Of a DNA stretch of 31,124 nucleotides, positions 1 to 8,223 are shown one piece after another. Source of the stretch: CAYLZO01 sp964387775. GTDB taxonomy: Bacteria; Chloroflexota; Anaerolineae; JAAYZQ01. The position numbers and the translations under genes are program-made. The notes under the pieces were generated by a model. The model saw nothing but the letters and a program-made list of their open reading frames with translations. It was not told where the DNA came from and did no database searches. The DNA is taken from positions 1 through 31,124 of the forward strand of contig CAYLZO010000027.1 in the NCBI GenBank assembly GCA_964387775.1. The letters are read 5' to 3'. Each line of letters opens with the position of its first letter. Within the stretch, counting starts at the first letter, position 1.

Positions 1-739
<739 letters not shown>

Positions 740-748
740 GCCTGGCTC

Positions 749-1234
749 CTACTCGATCTCGGCCAGCACCGCGCCGCTCTCGACGTCTTGTCCTGGCGCC
801 ACGTGCAGCTTGGAGACCACGCCAGCCTGGGGCGCCTTGAGTTCGTTCTCCATCTTCATCGCCTCCAGGATGCAGACCACGTCCCCCTCGGCCACCTCGT
901 CGCCCTCGGCCACCAGCACGCGGATGATCTTGCCGGGCATGATGGCCGTCACTGCCCCCTCGCCGGCGATGGCGGCCGCCGCTTTAGGGCCGGCCCGTTC
1001 CTCTTCCAAGCCCTCGACGGCCAGGTCGTAGGCGATGCCCCCGGCGATGGCCTGATCTCCCCCGGCGTTCAGCTTTACGTCGTAGGGCGTGCCGTCCACG
1101 AGCACCTTCTCGCCGTCGAACCCCACGACGAAGGGCTGGCCGTTGACCAGCACCGAGTTGCCGTCCACGGCAATTTTGTACGTTGTGCCGTCCAGCGTCA
1201 GTGTAAAGTCGTGCTCGGTGTTTTCCCGCGTCAT
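749..1234 (-). CDS. Biotin carboxyl carrier protein (1.3S / decarboxylase gamma type)
   Basis: 161-residue acyl-carrier of CO2 for a biotin-dependent carboxylase or transcarboxylase. The C-terminal half (about 90-161) is a biotinyl domain with the motif EAMKM; Lys127 is the expected biotinylation site. The N-terminal half (1-80) is a small beta-rich region with repeated DG turns, and an Ala-rich linker (84-90) precedes the domain. I chose ATG at 1232-1234 because it overlaps the TGA of the upstream 5S-like gene as ATGA, the usual sign of translational coupling; a longer reading to 1351 would run inside that gene. Neighbours (5S-like carboxyltransferase upstream, mutase downstream) suggest it shuttles carboxyl groups between the 12S-like and 5S-like subunits. 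It could instead serve a pyruvate or oxaloacetate carboxylase. Confidence 0.92.
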   Translation of the reverse strand: MTRENTEHDFTLTLDGTTYKIAVDGNSVLVNGQPFVVGFDGEKVLVDGTPYDVKLNAGGDQAIAGGIAYDLAVEGLEEERAGPKAAAAIAGEGAVTAIMPGKIIRVLVAEGDEVAEGDVVCILEAMKMENELKAPQAGVVSKLHVAPGQDVESGAVLAEIE

Positions 1235-2763
1235 CGCATGCCTCCCGCTCCGTCGATCAGCCCGGCCCACCGGCCGCTCTGCGGCCGCCAGGCCACCTTC
1301 CAGGGCGAAATCGAGATGCCGGCTTTTTCGGCCATGGCCTTTGGTTTGCATTCGTACTGTTGGACCACCAGCGCCGCCACCGCCGCCACCAGGGCCTCTT
1401 TGGCGCCGCCGCCGTTCTTGCGCCGCTCCAGGAAGGGCCGCGCCACCTGGGGAAAGAGGGCGTAACTGATGACGTCCTCTTCGCTCCGGGCCAGGTCGCC
1501 GACCTCGGCGCGGGCCTGCTCCATGCCCGGCTCGATCAGGTCAGCCGGGCGGCAGTCGATGGGCGCCTCGTCGCCGATGGCCAGCGCTTTGATCTCGGGG
1601 TCGATGGCCGCCGGCGGCCGCCCGTAGTAGCCCCGCACATAGTTCTTGATCTCGGCGGGGATGACCTTGTAGCGCTCGCCCAGCACGACGTTGAGGGTCG
1701 CCTGGGTGCCGACGAGCTGGCTGCTGGGCGTCACCAGCGGCGGATAGCCCATCTCGGCCCGCACGCGGGGCACCTCCTCCAGCACCTCGGCGTAGCGGTC
1801 CTCGGCCCCCTGCTCGCGAAGCTGCGAGACCAGGTTCGACAGCATCCCGCCCGGAATCTGGAACTGGAGGACGCGCACGTCCACGCCCTTCATGCCGCTC
1901 TCAAAGGCGGCGTATTTCTTGCGCACCTCGGCGAAATAGTTGCTGATCTCGGCCAGCAGGCCCAGGTCCAGGCCGGTGTCGCGCGGCGACTCTTGCAGGA
2001 TGCGGACCAGCGTCTCCGTCGGCGGCTGGGAGGTGACCATCGCCAGCGACGAGATGGCCGTGTCCACGATGTCCACCCCGGCCTCGATGGCTTTGAGCAC
2101 GGCGGCCATGGCCATGCCGCTCGTATAGTGGGTGTGGAGCTGAATGGGGATTCCGATCTCGTCCTTGAGCCGGCCGATCAGCTCGTGGGCCACGTAGGGC
2201 GAGAGCAGCCCGGCCATGTCCTTGACGCAGATGGTGTGGCAGCCCACGTCTTCCAGGACGTGGGCCATCTGCACAAAGGCATCCACGTTGTGCACCGGGC
2301 TGATGGTGTAGCAGATGGTGCCCTGGGCGTGGGCGCCCTCGCGCCGCACGAACTCGATGGCCTTGCGCATGTTGCGCACGTCGTTCAGCGCGTCGAACAC
2401 GCGAAAGACGTGGATGCCGTTTTCGGCGGCCTTGACCACGAACCGCTCCAGCACGTCGTCGGGATAGTGCTTGTAGCCGACCACGTTCTGGCCGCGCAAG
2501 AGCATCTGGAAGGGGGTGTTGGGCATCTTGGCCTTCAGCTTGCGGATGCGCTCCCAGGGGTCCTCGTTGAGAAAACGCATGGCCGAGTCGAAGGTGGCCC
2601 CACCCCACATCTCGACCGACCAGAAGCCCACCTGGTCCAGCTTTTCGGCGATGGGCATGGTCGGGGTGCCGACCATGTCCTCGGTGCGCATGCGCGTCGC
2701 CAGCAAGCTCTGGTGCGCGTCGCGCAGGATGGTGTCACAAATACGAACCGGGTTGTTATTCAT
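1231..2763 (-). CDS. Pyruvate/oxaloacetate carboxyltransferase (transcarboxylase 5S / OadA / PycB type)
   Basis: 510-residue TIM-barrel carboxyltransferase that moves a carboxyl group between biotin and pyruvate/oxaloacetate. Visible catalytic signatures: DTILRDAHQS (residues 10-19), CVKDMAG with Lys181 as the Lys expected to be carbamylated, and LHTHYTSG with metal ligands His210 and His212. The C-terminal part (about 300-460) matches the conserved carboxylase domain of PycB/OadA. No biotinyl domain is fused at the end; the separate biotin protein follows with an ATGA overlap. ATG at 2761-2763 is chosen because GAGGTG lies about 7 bp upstream; a GTG three codons earlier falls inside that ribosome site. 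With the 12S-like subunit at 4966-6516 this fits a methylmalonyl-CoA transcarboxylase. OadA of a Na+ pump is less likely, since no membrane beta subunit is visible. Confidence 0.93.
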   Translation of the reverse strand: MNNNPVRICDTILRDAHQSLLATRMRTEDMVGTPTMPIAEKLDQVGFWSVEMWGGATFDSAMRFLNEDPWERIRKLKAKMPNTPFQMLLRGQNVVGYKHYPDDVLERFVVKAAENGIHVFRVFDALNDVRNMRKAIEFVRREGAHAQGTICYTISPVHNVDAFVQMAHVLEDVGCHTICVKDMAGLLSPYVAHELIGRLKDEIGIPIQLHTHYTSGMAMAAVLKAIEAGVDIVDTAISSLAMVTSQPPTETLVRILQESPRDTGLDLGLLAEISNYFAEVRKKYAAFESGMKGVDVRVLQFQIPGGMLSNLVSQLREQGAEDRYAEVLEEVPRVRAEMGYPPLVTPSSQLVGTQATLNVVLGERYKVIPAEIKNYVRGYYGRPPAAIDPEIKALAIGDEAPIDCRPADLIEPGMEQARAEVGDLARSEEDVISYALFPQVARPFLERRKNGGGAKEALVAAVAALVVQQYECKPKAMAEKAGISISPWKVAWRPQSGRWAGLIDGAGGMR

Positions 2764-2773
2764 AGAAATCACC

Positions 2774-2869
2774 TCAAGTCTCAGGGTTGATGACCTCGAT
2801 TCCCTCCAACTGAACTACCTTGCCAAAGCGATCATCGGCGGTTACGAAATGGTCTAGATGTCCCTGTGC
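2774..2869 (-). pseudogene. Detached C-terminal tail of the PIN toxin
   Basis: Continuing the PIN gene past its TAA at 2870-2872 in the same frame gives AQGHLDHFVTADDRF, then GKVVQLEGIEVINPET and a TGA at 2774-2776. This is the usual end of a PIN domain: Val-Thr-Ala-Asp followed by an E-G-x-x-V-INP strand. No frameshift is needed, so one substitution (for example TAC or TAT to TAA) explains the split. The region also forms the leader of the 5S-like gene, whose ribosome site immediately follows this TGA. Confidence 0.7.
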
Positions 2870-3229
2870 TTATAATTCGGCGGCGACGGCAAGTTGTAGC
2901 GCGTCGAGCGTGCGCAGGGCACGGATCGGTGCATGCTTCTTGAGCAGATCAATCGCCACTTGCTTATGGCGATCCATAACTTGGATGATGAGCAGTTTGC
3001 CCGATGCAACGTCTGCTTCAAAACGCAGCCTGCTCCTCTCGTAGGTTGGCAAAATGAGGGCGCCAATCCGTACCTTCTTGCCCAACGCCGAATAGGTTTC
3101 AATGATGGTGAGATCGGAGATCAAAAGAACCGCATCTTGCTGCCCGAAAAGCTGGATCACTTGCTCCGATCCGGGCTCGCGGTGATAGTATTTAACTAGC
3201 GCACTGGTGTCCATCAAGTAGCCTGACAT
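2870..3229 (-). CDS. VapC-like PIN-domain toxin, shortened by an in-frame stop
   Basis: 119 residues with PIN-domain acids: Asp7 in LMDTSALVKYY, Glu44 in TIIETYSAL and Asp109 in RTLDALQLA. VapC-family proteins are Mg2+-dependent RNases held in check by an antitoxin. The start ATG (3227-3229) shares one base with the stop of the upstream gene, the usual antitoxin-toxin arrangement. The reading ends at TAA (2870-2872), but the same frame continues for 31 sense codons to 2774 and includes FVTADDRF, where the fourth PIN acid is expected. The protein as encoded therefore lacks the last strand and one metal ligand. It is probably inactive unless the stop is read through. Fold assignment is from motif spacing only. 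Confidence 0.8.
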   Translation of the reverse strand: MSGYLMDTSALVKYYHREPGSEQVIQLFGQQDAVLLISDLTIIETYSALGKKVRIGALILPTYERSRLRFEADVASGKLLIIQVMDRHKQVAIDLLKKHAPIRALRTLDALQLAVAAEL

Positions 3230-3597
3230 CAGACGCGATCCTCACGCTCGGCGATGACATCGACCGCCCACGAACTCTCGTCCTCGCTCAGAGCCTGCCG
3301 GACCTCCTCGATGGACGGGATGCCATCTTCGGCTTTTTCCACCTCAGCCAGGATATACTGTCCCAATGGAGAGCGGAGAAATGCCTGGTGTTCTTGTTCC
3401 AGCCGGTTCTGTTCACTTGGGGTATCTTGGGCCGCCTCTGCTGGCGTCAGAACTACACTCCGATCTTGTACAGCACACAACAGCTTTACCTCACGGGCTT
3501 TATCTCGCGGATCAGGAATGCGTAGCGACTCCAAGACAGCAGGAGGCAGTGTAACACATCCCTTCTCGTCCAGTAGCACTTCCGTGACCAATTGCAT
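3229..3597 (-). CDS. Probable antitoxin partner of the PIN protein (AbrB/VapB-like N-terminus)
   Basis: 122 residues. The N-terminus (about 1-50) resembles a swapped-hairpin AbrB domain: LLDEKGCVTLPPAVLESLRIP, followed by short beta strands. The C-terminal half (65-122) is charged and helical, suited to wrapping a toxin. ATG at 3595-3597 has GGGAGGG five bases upstream. The stop TGA overlaps the ATG of the PIN gene by one base, so the order antitoxin then toxin is canonical. It should repress its own transcription and neutralise the PIN RNase. The assignment leans on context; the AbrB similarity is weak by eye. Confidence 0.6.
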   Translation of the reverse strand: MQLVTEVLLDEKGCVTLPPAVLESLRIPDPRDKAREVKLLCAVQDRSVVLTPAEAAQDTPSEQNRLEQEHQAFLRSPLGQYILAEVEKAEDGIPSIEEVRQALSEDESSWAVDVIAEREDRV

Positions 3598-3608
3598 ACG
3601 ACCCTCCC

Positions 3609-3929
3609 TTACTCTGCAAACAGGTGCGCCGCCTTGAACATCAGCACCAGCGCCTCTTCCTCGGCGCGGGAGCGATGGCGCTCGCCGGCCTTGACCACCA
3701 GCGTCTCGCCCTGGTGCAGGGGCACGCTGGGGCCGTCATAGTAGTCGATGAAAATCTCGCCCTCCAGCACGACGTACATCTCGTCCTTTGCGTGCTCGTG
3801 GAACTTCCAGGTGCCGTCGAAGCGGCTCAGATAGGCGCAATAGTCGTCCACCTGGCCCAGGACCGTGTGCGTGAACGGTTGGGTCAGGGATTCGGCCGCC
3901 TCGGCAATACTCGTTTTTCGCCCCGCCAT
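3609..3929 (-). CDS. Small cupin-domain protein
   Basis: 106-residue single-domain cupin. Motif 1 is visible as HEHAKDEMYVVLEGE, matching the family pattern H-x-H-x(3,4)-E-x(6)-G that supplies metal ligands; motif 2 is GETLVVKAGERHRSRA, with the second His. An AGGGAGG site lies about 6 bp before ATG 3927-3929. Cupins of this size are often mannose-isomerase-like folds or small-molecule sensors; the substrate cannot be read from the sequence. It sits between the TPR protein and the antitoxin gene in a run of short intergenic gaps, so it is probably co-transcribed with the carboxylase genes. A role in their pathway is not implied. Confidence 0.85.
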   Translation of the reverse strand: MAGRKTSIAEAAESLTQPFTHTVLGQVDDYCAYLSRFDGTWKFHEHAKDEMYVVLEGEIFIDYYDGPSVPLHQGETLVVKAGERHRSRAEEEALVLMFKAAHLFAE

Positions 3930-3963
3930 CTTTTTCCTCCCTGTGAACGTCCTGAGCTCTCGC

Positions 3964-4929
3964 TCACTCCTCGCGCGTGGCCCAGGGTCTGATGATCTGG
4001 CGCCAGGCCTGTGCCGCCTCTTCGGCGTGATCCGCCGCTTTCAGCCAGTCTCCTCTCAAACGATAGGTGTCCGACATGGTCCAATGGGTCTCGGCGACGA
4101 GGGCCTGGCCGCCGACGGTGTTGCGCAGAGCCAGCGACTGGCGGTAGGCGCTGAGGGCCTGCTCCAGCCGCCCCTGTCCCTTCTCCCACTCCCCCCGGGT
4201 AAAGAGCACGTACGACAGGCCGATCTTGTCGTCCAGTTCGCGGGCGATGACTTCACTGTCGCGCAGATACTTGTCCGCCTGCCGCCAGCTGCCCTGGCTG
4301 ACCAGCACCTCGGCAATGTTGTGCAGGCTCCGGCCCTCTTCCAGGCGCAGCGCCTCCTCGCGGCGAATGGCCAGGGCGGCCCGGTGCGCATCGAGGGCGC
4401 GGTCGGGCTGGCCCAGGCGCAGGTAGGCCACGCCCAAGTTGTTGAACGCCCAGGCCTCCTGTTCTCGCGAGCCGAGGCCCTGGCACAGATGCAAGCTGTG
4501 CTCAAAGGCTACCAGTGCATCGTGGCTGCGGCTCTGGCGCAGGTGGGCCCAGCCCATCAGGTTATAGATCGCCGCCCGGTTCATGTCGTCGCCCAGTACA
4601 GAAGAGAGGATCAGCGCTTCCTGCTCCAGAATGAGCTGTTCTTGCCACTGGCCGCCATAGTGCAGCGACTCGCCCAGCCAGCGCAGAGCCTTGGCCCGAA
4701 GATCTACGGGCAGGTCTTGCGTTAGCAGTTTACGAAAGCCATTCTCGGCCGCCCGCCATTTCTGGCGCGCCCAGTCGAGACGAGCCTGATAATACTGCAA
4801 CCACATCCGGTCGATGTCGTTCAGCGACTCGTCGTTCTCCCGGACCTCTTTGAGGATCTCCTCAAACTCGTTCAGCCGGCCAGAGGTCAACAAATCCTCT
4901 GCCCTTTTGTTGAATTTGTTCATCGCCAT
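3964..4929 (-). CDS. Tetratricopeptide-repeat protein
   Basis: 321 residues, all helical, with several TPR units recognisable by the Gly-8/Ala-20 pattern: AIYNLMGWAHLRQSRSHDAL, AFNNLGVAYLRLGQPDRAL, SLHNIAEVLVSQGSWRQA, SYVLFTRGEWEKGQGRLEQA and THWTMSDTYRLRGDWLKAA. The spacing near 40 residues and content such as RALDAHRAALAI resemble the TPR_12-type repeats of regulatory scaffolds. No signal peptide or membrane segment is seen, so it is probably a cytoplasmic interaction protein. ATG at 4927-4929 is preferred because GGAGGT lies about 5 bp upstream; a start six codons earlier has no ribosome site. It begins 36 bp after the carboxyltransferase gene. No partner can be named. Confidence 0.88.
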   Translation of the reverse strand: MAMNKFNKRAEDLLTSGRLNEFEEILKEVRENDESLNDIDRMWLQYYQARLDWARQKWRAAENGFRKLLTQDLPVDLRAKALRWLGESLHYGGQWQEQLILEQEALILSSVLGDDMNRAAIYNLMGWAHLRQSRSHDALVAFEHSLHLCQGLGSREQEAWAFNNLGVAYLRLGQPDRALDAHRAALAIRREEALRLEEGRSLHNIAEVLVSQGSWRQADKYLRDSEVIARELDDKIGLSYVLFTRGEWEKGQGRLEQALSAYRQSLALRNTVGGQALVAETHWTMSDTYRLRGDWLKAADHAEEAAQAWRQIIRPWATREE

Positions 4930-4965
4930 GTTACACCTCCCCGCCAAACGTCACAGCGCCGATCC

Positions 4966-6516
4966 CTAGAGGGGGATATTCCCGTGTTTCTTGGGTGGGT
5001 TCGTATCCCGCTTGTTCTGAAGCATTTGCAATGCTTCGATGAGGCGGGGCCGGGTCGCGTGGGGTTCGATGACGTCGTCGATGTAGCCCCGCGCCGCCGC
5101 CACGTAGGGATTGGCAAAGGTCTCGCGGTACTCCTCCACCAATCGCGCCCGCTCGGCCTCCGGGTCCTCAGCCTCAGCGAGCTGCTTGCGAAAGATGATA
5201 TTGACCGCCCCCTCGGGCCCCATGACCGCGATCTCGGCCGTGGGCCAGGCGTAGCTGATGTCGCCCCGGATGTGCTTGGAGCTCATGACGTCGTAGGCGC
5301 CGCCGTAGGCCTTGCGGGTGATGATCGTGATCTTGGGCACCGTCGCCTCGCAGTAGGCGTAGAGCAGCTTGGCCCCATTGCGGATGATGCCCCCGTGCTC
5401 CTGGGCCACGCCGGGCAAAAAGCCGGGCACGTCCTCAAAAGTGACGATAGGCACGTTGAAGCAGTCGCAAAAGCGCACAAAGCGCGCCGCCTTGGTGCTG
5501 GAGTCGATGTCGAGCACGCCGGCCAGGATCATGGGCTGCTGGGCCACGATGCCCACCGAGTGTCCCCCCACCCGGGCGAAACCGACGATGATGTTTTGCG
5601 CCCAGTGGGCCTGCACCTCAAAAAAGTCGCCGTCGTCCACTACCCGGCGGATGACGTCCTTCATGTTGTAGGGCTTGTTGGGATTATCGGGCACCAGCGT
5701 GTCCAGCGCCTCGTCGGCCCGGTCCGGCGGGTCGTCGGTGGGCAGGAAGGGCGGGTCCTCCATGTTGTTCTGGGGCAGGTAGCTGAGCAGTTTGCGGATC
5801 TGGTAGATGCAGTCCTCCTCGTCGGCGGCAGCAAAGTGGGCCACGCCGCTCTTCTGGTTGTGGACCATGGCCCCGCCCAGCTCCTCCGACGTGACCTCTT
5901 CCCGCGTCACGGCCTTGATGACCTCCGGCCCGGTGATGTGCATGAAACTCGTCTCTTTGACCATCAGGATAAAATCGGTCATGGCTGGCGAATAGACCGC
6001 GCCCCCGGCGCACGGCCCCATGATGGCGCTGATCTGGGGCACCACGCCCGAGGCCAGCACGTTCCGCAAAAAGACGTAGGCGTAGGCCGCCAGGCTGACC
6101 ACGCCCTCCTGGATGCGCGCCCCGCCCGAGTCGTTGAGGCCGATGACGGGCGCGCCGTTTTTCATAGCCAGGTCCATGACCTTGCACACCTTCTCGGCGT
6201 GGACCTCGCCCAGCGAGCCGCCGAACACCGTGAAATCCTGGCTGAACACGTAGACCAGCCGGCCGTCCACCCGGCCCCAGCCGGTGACCACGCTGTCGCC
6301 CAGGTACTTTTTCTCCTCAATGCCAAAACCCACCGTGCGGTGGGTCACAAAGGGGTCCAGCTCGCGGAAGGTGCCGGGGTCCAGCAGCCGCTCGACGCGC
6401 TCCCGGGCGGTCAGCTTGCCCTTGGCGTGCTGGCGATCGATGCGCGCCTGGCCGCCGCCCAACTGGGCCTGCTCCCGCATCTCGCGGAGCTTTTGAATCT
6501 TCGGATCAACGGTCAT
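4966..6516 (-). CDS. Acyl-CoA carboxyltransferase beta subunit (propionyl-CoA carboxylase beta / transcarboxylase 12S)
   Basis: 516 residues, the normal length for the PccB / MmdA / 12S family. It moves a carboxyl group between carboxybiotin and an acyl-CoA, here most likely propionyl-CoA to methylmalonyl-CoA. Two crotonase-like halves are visible: SGGARIQEGVVSLAAYAYVF and GPCAGGAVYSPAMTDF in the first, GFLPGVAQEHGGIIRNGAKL and KAYGGAYDVMSSKH in the second. The Asp in GGAYDVM is the type of residue associated with propionyl-CoA preference in PccB enzymes (known for the family; I have not aligned it). ATG 6514-6516 has AAGGAGGAGAGG directly before it. The biotin carrier and 5S-like partner lie about 2 kb downstream on the same strand. 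No biotin carboxylase subunit lies in the window. Confidence 0.95.
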   Translation of the reverse strand: MTVDPKIQKLREMREQAQLGGGQARIDRQHAKGKLTARERVERLLDPGTFRELDPFVTHRTVGFGIEEKKYLGDSVVTGWGRVDGRLVYVFSQDFTVFGGSLGEVHAEKVCKVMDLAMKNGAPVIGLNDSGGARIQEGVVSLAAYAYVFLRNVLASGVVPQISAIMGPCAGGAVYSPAMTDFILMVKETSFMHITGPEVIKAVTREEVTSEELGGAMVHNQKSGVAHFAAADEEDCIYQIRKLLSYLPQNNMEDPPFLPTDDPPDRADEALDTLVPDNPNKPYNMKDVIRRVVDDGDFFEVQAHWAQNIIVGFARVGGHSVGIVAQQPMILAGVLDIDSSTKAARFVRFCDCFNVPIVTFEDVPGFLPGVAQEHGGIIRNGAKLLYAYCEATVPKITIITRKAYGGAYDVMSSKHIRGDISYAWPTAEIAVMGPEGAVNIIFRKQLAEAEDPEAERARLVEEYRETFANPYVAAARGYIDDVIEPHATRPRLIEALQMLQNKRDTNPPKKHGNIPL

Positions 6517-6662
6517 CCTCTCCTCCTTTGGATTCTTCCTCGTTGGTATCGCCCGGCAACGCACCCACCTCTCGCAGATAACGTTCTAGGCGTGCCGTAA
6601 AGCGCTCTGCTTCGTCGAGAATGCTCTGCGCGTCCAGGCGTGAGAATTCGGCAAAATCGTCA
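6506..6662 (-). pseudogene. HEPN-domain C-terminal remnant
   Basis: One frame here reads SYDDFAEFSRLDAQSILDEA, followed by ERFTARLERYLREVG, and ends at TGA 6506-6508, inside the start of the carboxyltransferase gene. This resembles the C-terminal helices of HEPN proteins that pair with MNT nucleotidyltransferases (Y-x-D-F followed by a long helix ending in RYL). There is no start codon and no N-terminal HEPN part. The MNT gene ends right at the beginning of the scrap, exactly where its HEPN partner should begin, so an internal deletion of most of the HEPN gene is the simplest reading. Confidence 0.6.
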
Positions 6663-7028
6663 TAAGACGGGTGTTGTCATCCACAAGTCTATTCCTTCCG
6701 CCTCGATGCGCTTGTAGAGAGGGGGGCGTATGCGTTGCAGTTTTTCGTAACGCTCAGGCCCTACGATCAACTCGGATAGAGCAATTCCGTAGCGGAGGGC
6801 AATCTCTGTCCCAAGTTGCTCAATGGGCCGGTGGGTGTGGCGCGCATCCGTTTTGACGACGACCAGCAAATCCGTATCCGATTCTTCACCGGCGTCGCCC
6901 CGCGCCTTTGAGCCAAAGAGCACAACGCGTAGCACTCTGTCGCCAAACTCTTGGTGCAGGCGACGCAGATACTCCTCCAAGGCCGCTGCCTCGTAGGCGG
7001 GCATTTGCTCTAGCTCTCGCTGCCCCAT
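6660..7028 (-). CDS. MNT-type minimal nucleotidyltransferase (antitoxin-like)
   Basis: 122 residues with the nucleotidyltransferase motif GSKARGDAGEESDTD: Gly39-Ser40 and metal ligands Asp51 and Asp53. The following strand is LLVVV, and the C-terminus ends near GIDLW as in the family. These proteins usually form an MNT/HEPN toxin-antitoxin pair in which the MNT modifies (for example AMPylates) the HEPN RNase. ATG at 7026-7028 is chosen because GGAGG lies four bases upstream; a longer reading to 7076 would start inside the promoter. The partner HEPN gene is reduced to a scrap (6506-6662), so the enzyme is orphaned. A sigma70-like promoter lies about 40 bp upstream. Confidence 0.88.
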   Translation of the reverse strand: MGQRELEQMPAYEAAALEEYLRRLHQEFGDRVLRVVLFGSKARGDAGEESDTDLLVVVKTDARHTHRPIEQLGTEIALRYGIALSELIVGPERYEKLQRIRPPLYKRIEAEGIDLWMTTPVL

Positions 7029-7064
7029 AGTGCCTCCATCTCCAGGATTTGCTCCGTCGCGCAT

Positions 7065-7093
7065 AGTATAACACAAGGCCCTGGGGTTGACAA
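7065..7093 (-). promoter_or_regulatory. Sigma70-type promoter for the MNT gene
   Basis: On the minus strand TTGTCA (7088-7093) and TATACT (7065-7070) are separated by exactly 17 bp. It lies 36 bp before the chosen ATG. No other convincing promoter was seen between here and the 12S-like gene, so it may also feed the carboxylase operon. Confidence 0.65.
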
Positions 7094-7299
7094 CAGTACC
7101 AAATCGGAGCGCCCGGCAGAATGCCTGCCGGCTCTCCCCGATTCTACCAGGCCAGCGTTGCGCAGCGGTTACAGGCCGGTTACAGGCGGCCTTCTGGCCC
7201 GGCCGGAAAAGCCTCGCTCAGAGCCCCCGTCTCGGGGGCGTCGCCCCGGGGACGGGGCTCCGAGCGGAGTTACAGGCGGCCTTCTGGCTGCGCCCAACG
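7094..7299. repeat. Gene-free spacer with a GC hairpin and two copies of a 20-bp direct repeat
   Basis: No gene is supported here. GTTACAGGCGGCCTTCTGGC occurs at 7179-7198 and again at 7269-7288, 90 bp apart. Between them 7221-7260 is an imperfect palindrome: GAGCCCCCGTC opposite GACGGGGCTC, with an inner GGGGGCG/CGCCCC stem. A shorter related piece (GGTTACAGGCC) sits just before the first copy. The structure resembles a REP-like or decayed mobile repeat. Short reading frames across it lack ribosome sites. Confidence 0.55.
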
Positions 7300-7328
7300 A
7301 AAAAGAGAGCCAGCTTGTGCTGACTCTC
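7300..7328 (-). terminator. Rho-independent terminator after tpiA
   Basis: On the minus strand a 10-bp stem (7319-7328 paired with 7305-7314, one G-U pair) closes a four-base loop and is followed by five T residues (7300-7304). It lies 22 bp past the tpiA stop. Confidence 0.85.
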
Positions 7329-7349
7329 TCGTGTCGAATCACCTCAAAC

Positions 7350-8117
7350 TCAGACGCCCTTGGTCTCGGCCGCGATGCGCACCAGCTCGACGAAATCGGG
7401 CTTGAGGCTGGCGCCGCCGACCAACGCCCCGTCGATGTCGGGATGGGCCATGAACTCGGCGATATTGCCCGGCTTGACGCTGCCGCCGTACTGGACGCGC
7501 ACCGCCTGGGCCGTGGCCTCGTCGTAGAGCCCGGCGAGGGTCCCCCGGATGGTCAGCCCGATGACCGAACCGGCGGCACCCACGGTGGCTGCTTTTCCGG
7601 TGCCGATGGCCCAGATCGGCTCGTAGGCGAGGACCAGGCGGCTCACGTCGTGGGCCGATAGGCCCGCCAGGCAGTCGCGCACCTGCCCGCCGACCACGGC
7701 CTCCGTCTGGCCGGCGTCGTACTGCGCCTCGGTCTCGCCCACGCAGACGATGGGCGTCACGTCGTGGGCCAAGGCGGCCTTGATCTTGCGGTTGACGGCC
7801 TCGTCGGTCTCGTCGTAATAGGCCCGCCGCTCCGAGTGGCCCAGGATGACGTACTCGCACAGCTCCTGGACCATCGCCGGCGAGACTTCGCCGGTGTAGG
7901 CGCCGCTCTCCTCCCAGTGCATGTTCTGGGCGCCCAGGCCGATGTCGGTGGCGATGATCAGCTCCTTGACGGCCGTCAGCGCCGTAAAGGGCGGGCAGAG
8001 CACCCGGTCCACGCCCCCGACGCCGTTCAAACCCCGGCGGATCTCCCGTACAAAATCCACCGCCTCCACAATGGTTTTGTGCATCTTCCAGTTTCCGGCT
8101 AGAATCGGTCGTCGCAT
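7350..8117 (-). CDS. tpiA: Triosephosphate isomerase
   Basis: 255-residue TIM-barrel glycolytic enzyme interconverting dihydroxyacetone phosphate and glyceraldehyde 3-phosphate. All catalytic residues are present: Lys11 in AGNWKMHK, His94 in ILGHSERR and Glu166 in AYEPIWAIGTG; the phosphate loop YGGSVKPGN is also seen. ATG 8115-8117 has GGAGGTG seven bases upstream, and the protein begins MRRPILAGNWK as in the family; a longer reading to 8162 would begin inside the -10 region. It has its own promoter and terminator, so it is a single-gene transcription unit. Other glycolytic genes often linked to tpiA (gapA, pgk) are not in the window. Confidence 0.98.
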   Translation of the reverse strand: MRRPILAGNWKMHKTIVEAVDFVREIRRGLNGVGGVDRVLCPPFTALTAVKELIIATDIGLGAQNMHWEESGAYTGEVSPAMVQELCEYVILGHSERRAYYDETDEAVNRKIKAALAHDVTPIVCVGETEAQYDAGQTEAVVGGQVRDCLAGLSAHDVSRLVLAYEPIWAIGTGKAATVGAAGSVIGLTIRGTLAGLYDEATAQAVRVQYGGSVKPGNIAEFMAHPDIDGALVGGASLKPDFVELVRIAAETKGV

Positions 8118-8150
8118 GGTTTCACCTCCAGATGAAATGGGAACAGCCTC

Positions 8151-8179
8151 ATTATACTGCAAAAAGCACGGACTGTCAC
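8151..8179 (-). promoter_or_regulatory. Promoter of tpiA
   Basis: On the minus strand GTGACA (8174-8179), a 17-bp spacer, and a perfect TATAAT (8151-8156). The ATG lies 34 bp downstream of the -10 box. Confidence 0.8.
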
Positions 8180-8223
8180 GTCGATTGGTGGGCAGGGGAC
8201 TCGGCGGCCATCAAGAACAAGGA

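Noticed and set aside
1360..2790. Long plus-strand reading frame opposite the 5S-like gene
   Set aside because: Its codons mirror a strongly conserved minus-strand gene; the product is rich in His, Val and Asp with no domain. High GC leaves antisense frames open.
4984..6600. 538-codon plus-strand frame opposite the carboxyltransferase
   Set aside because: The same antisense effect; no ribosome site and no recognisable protein.
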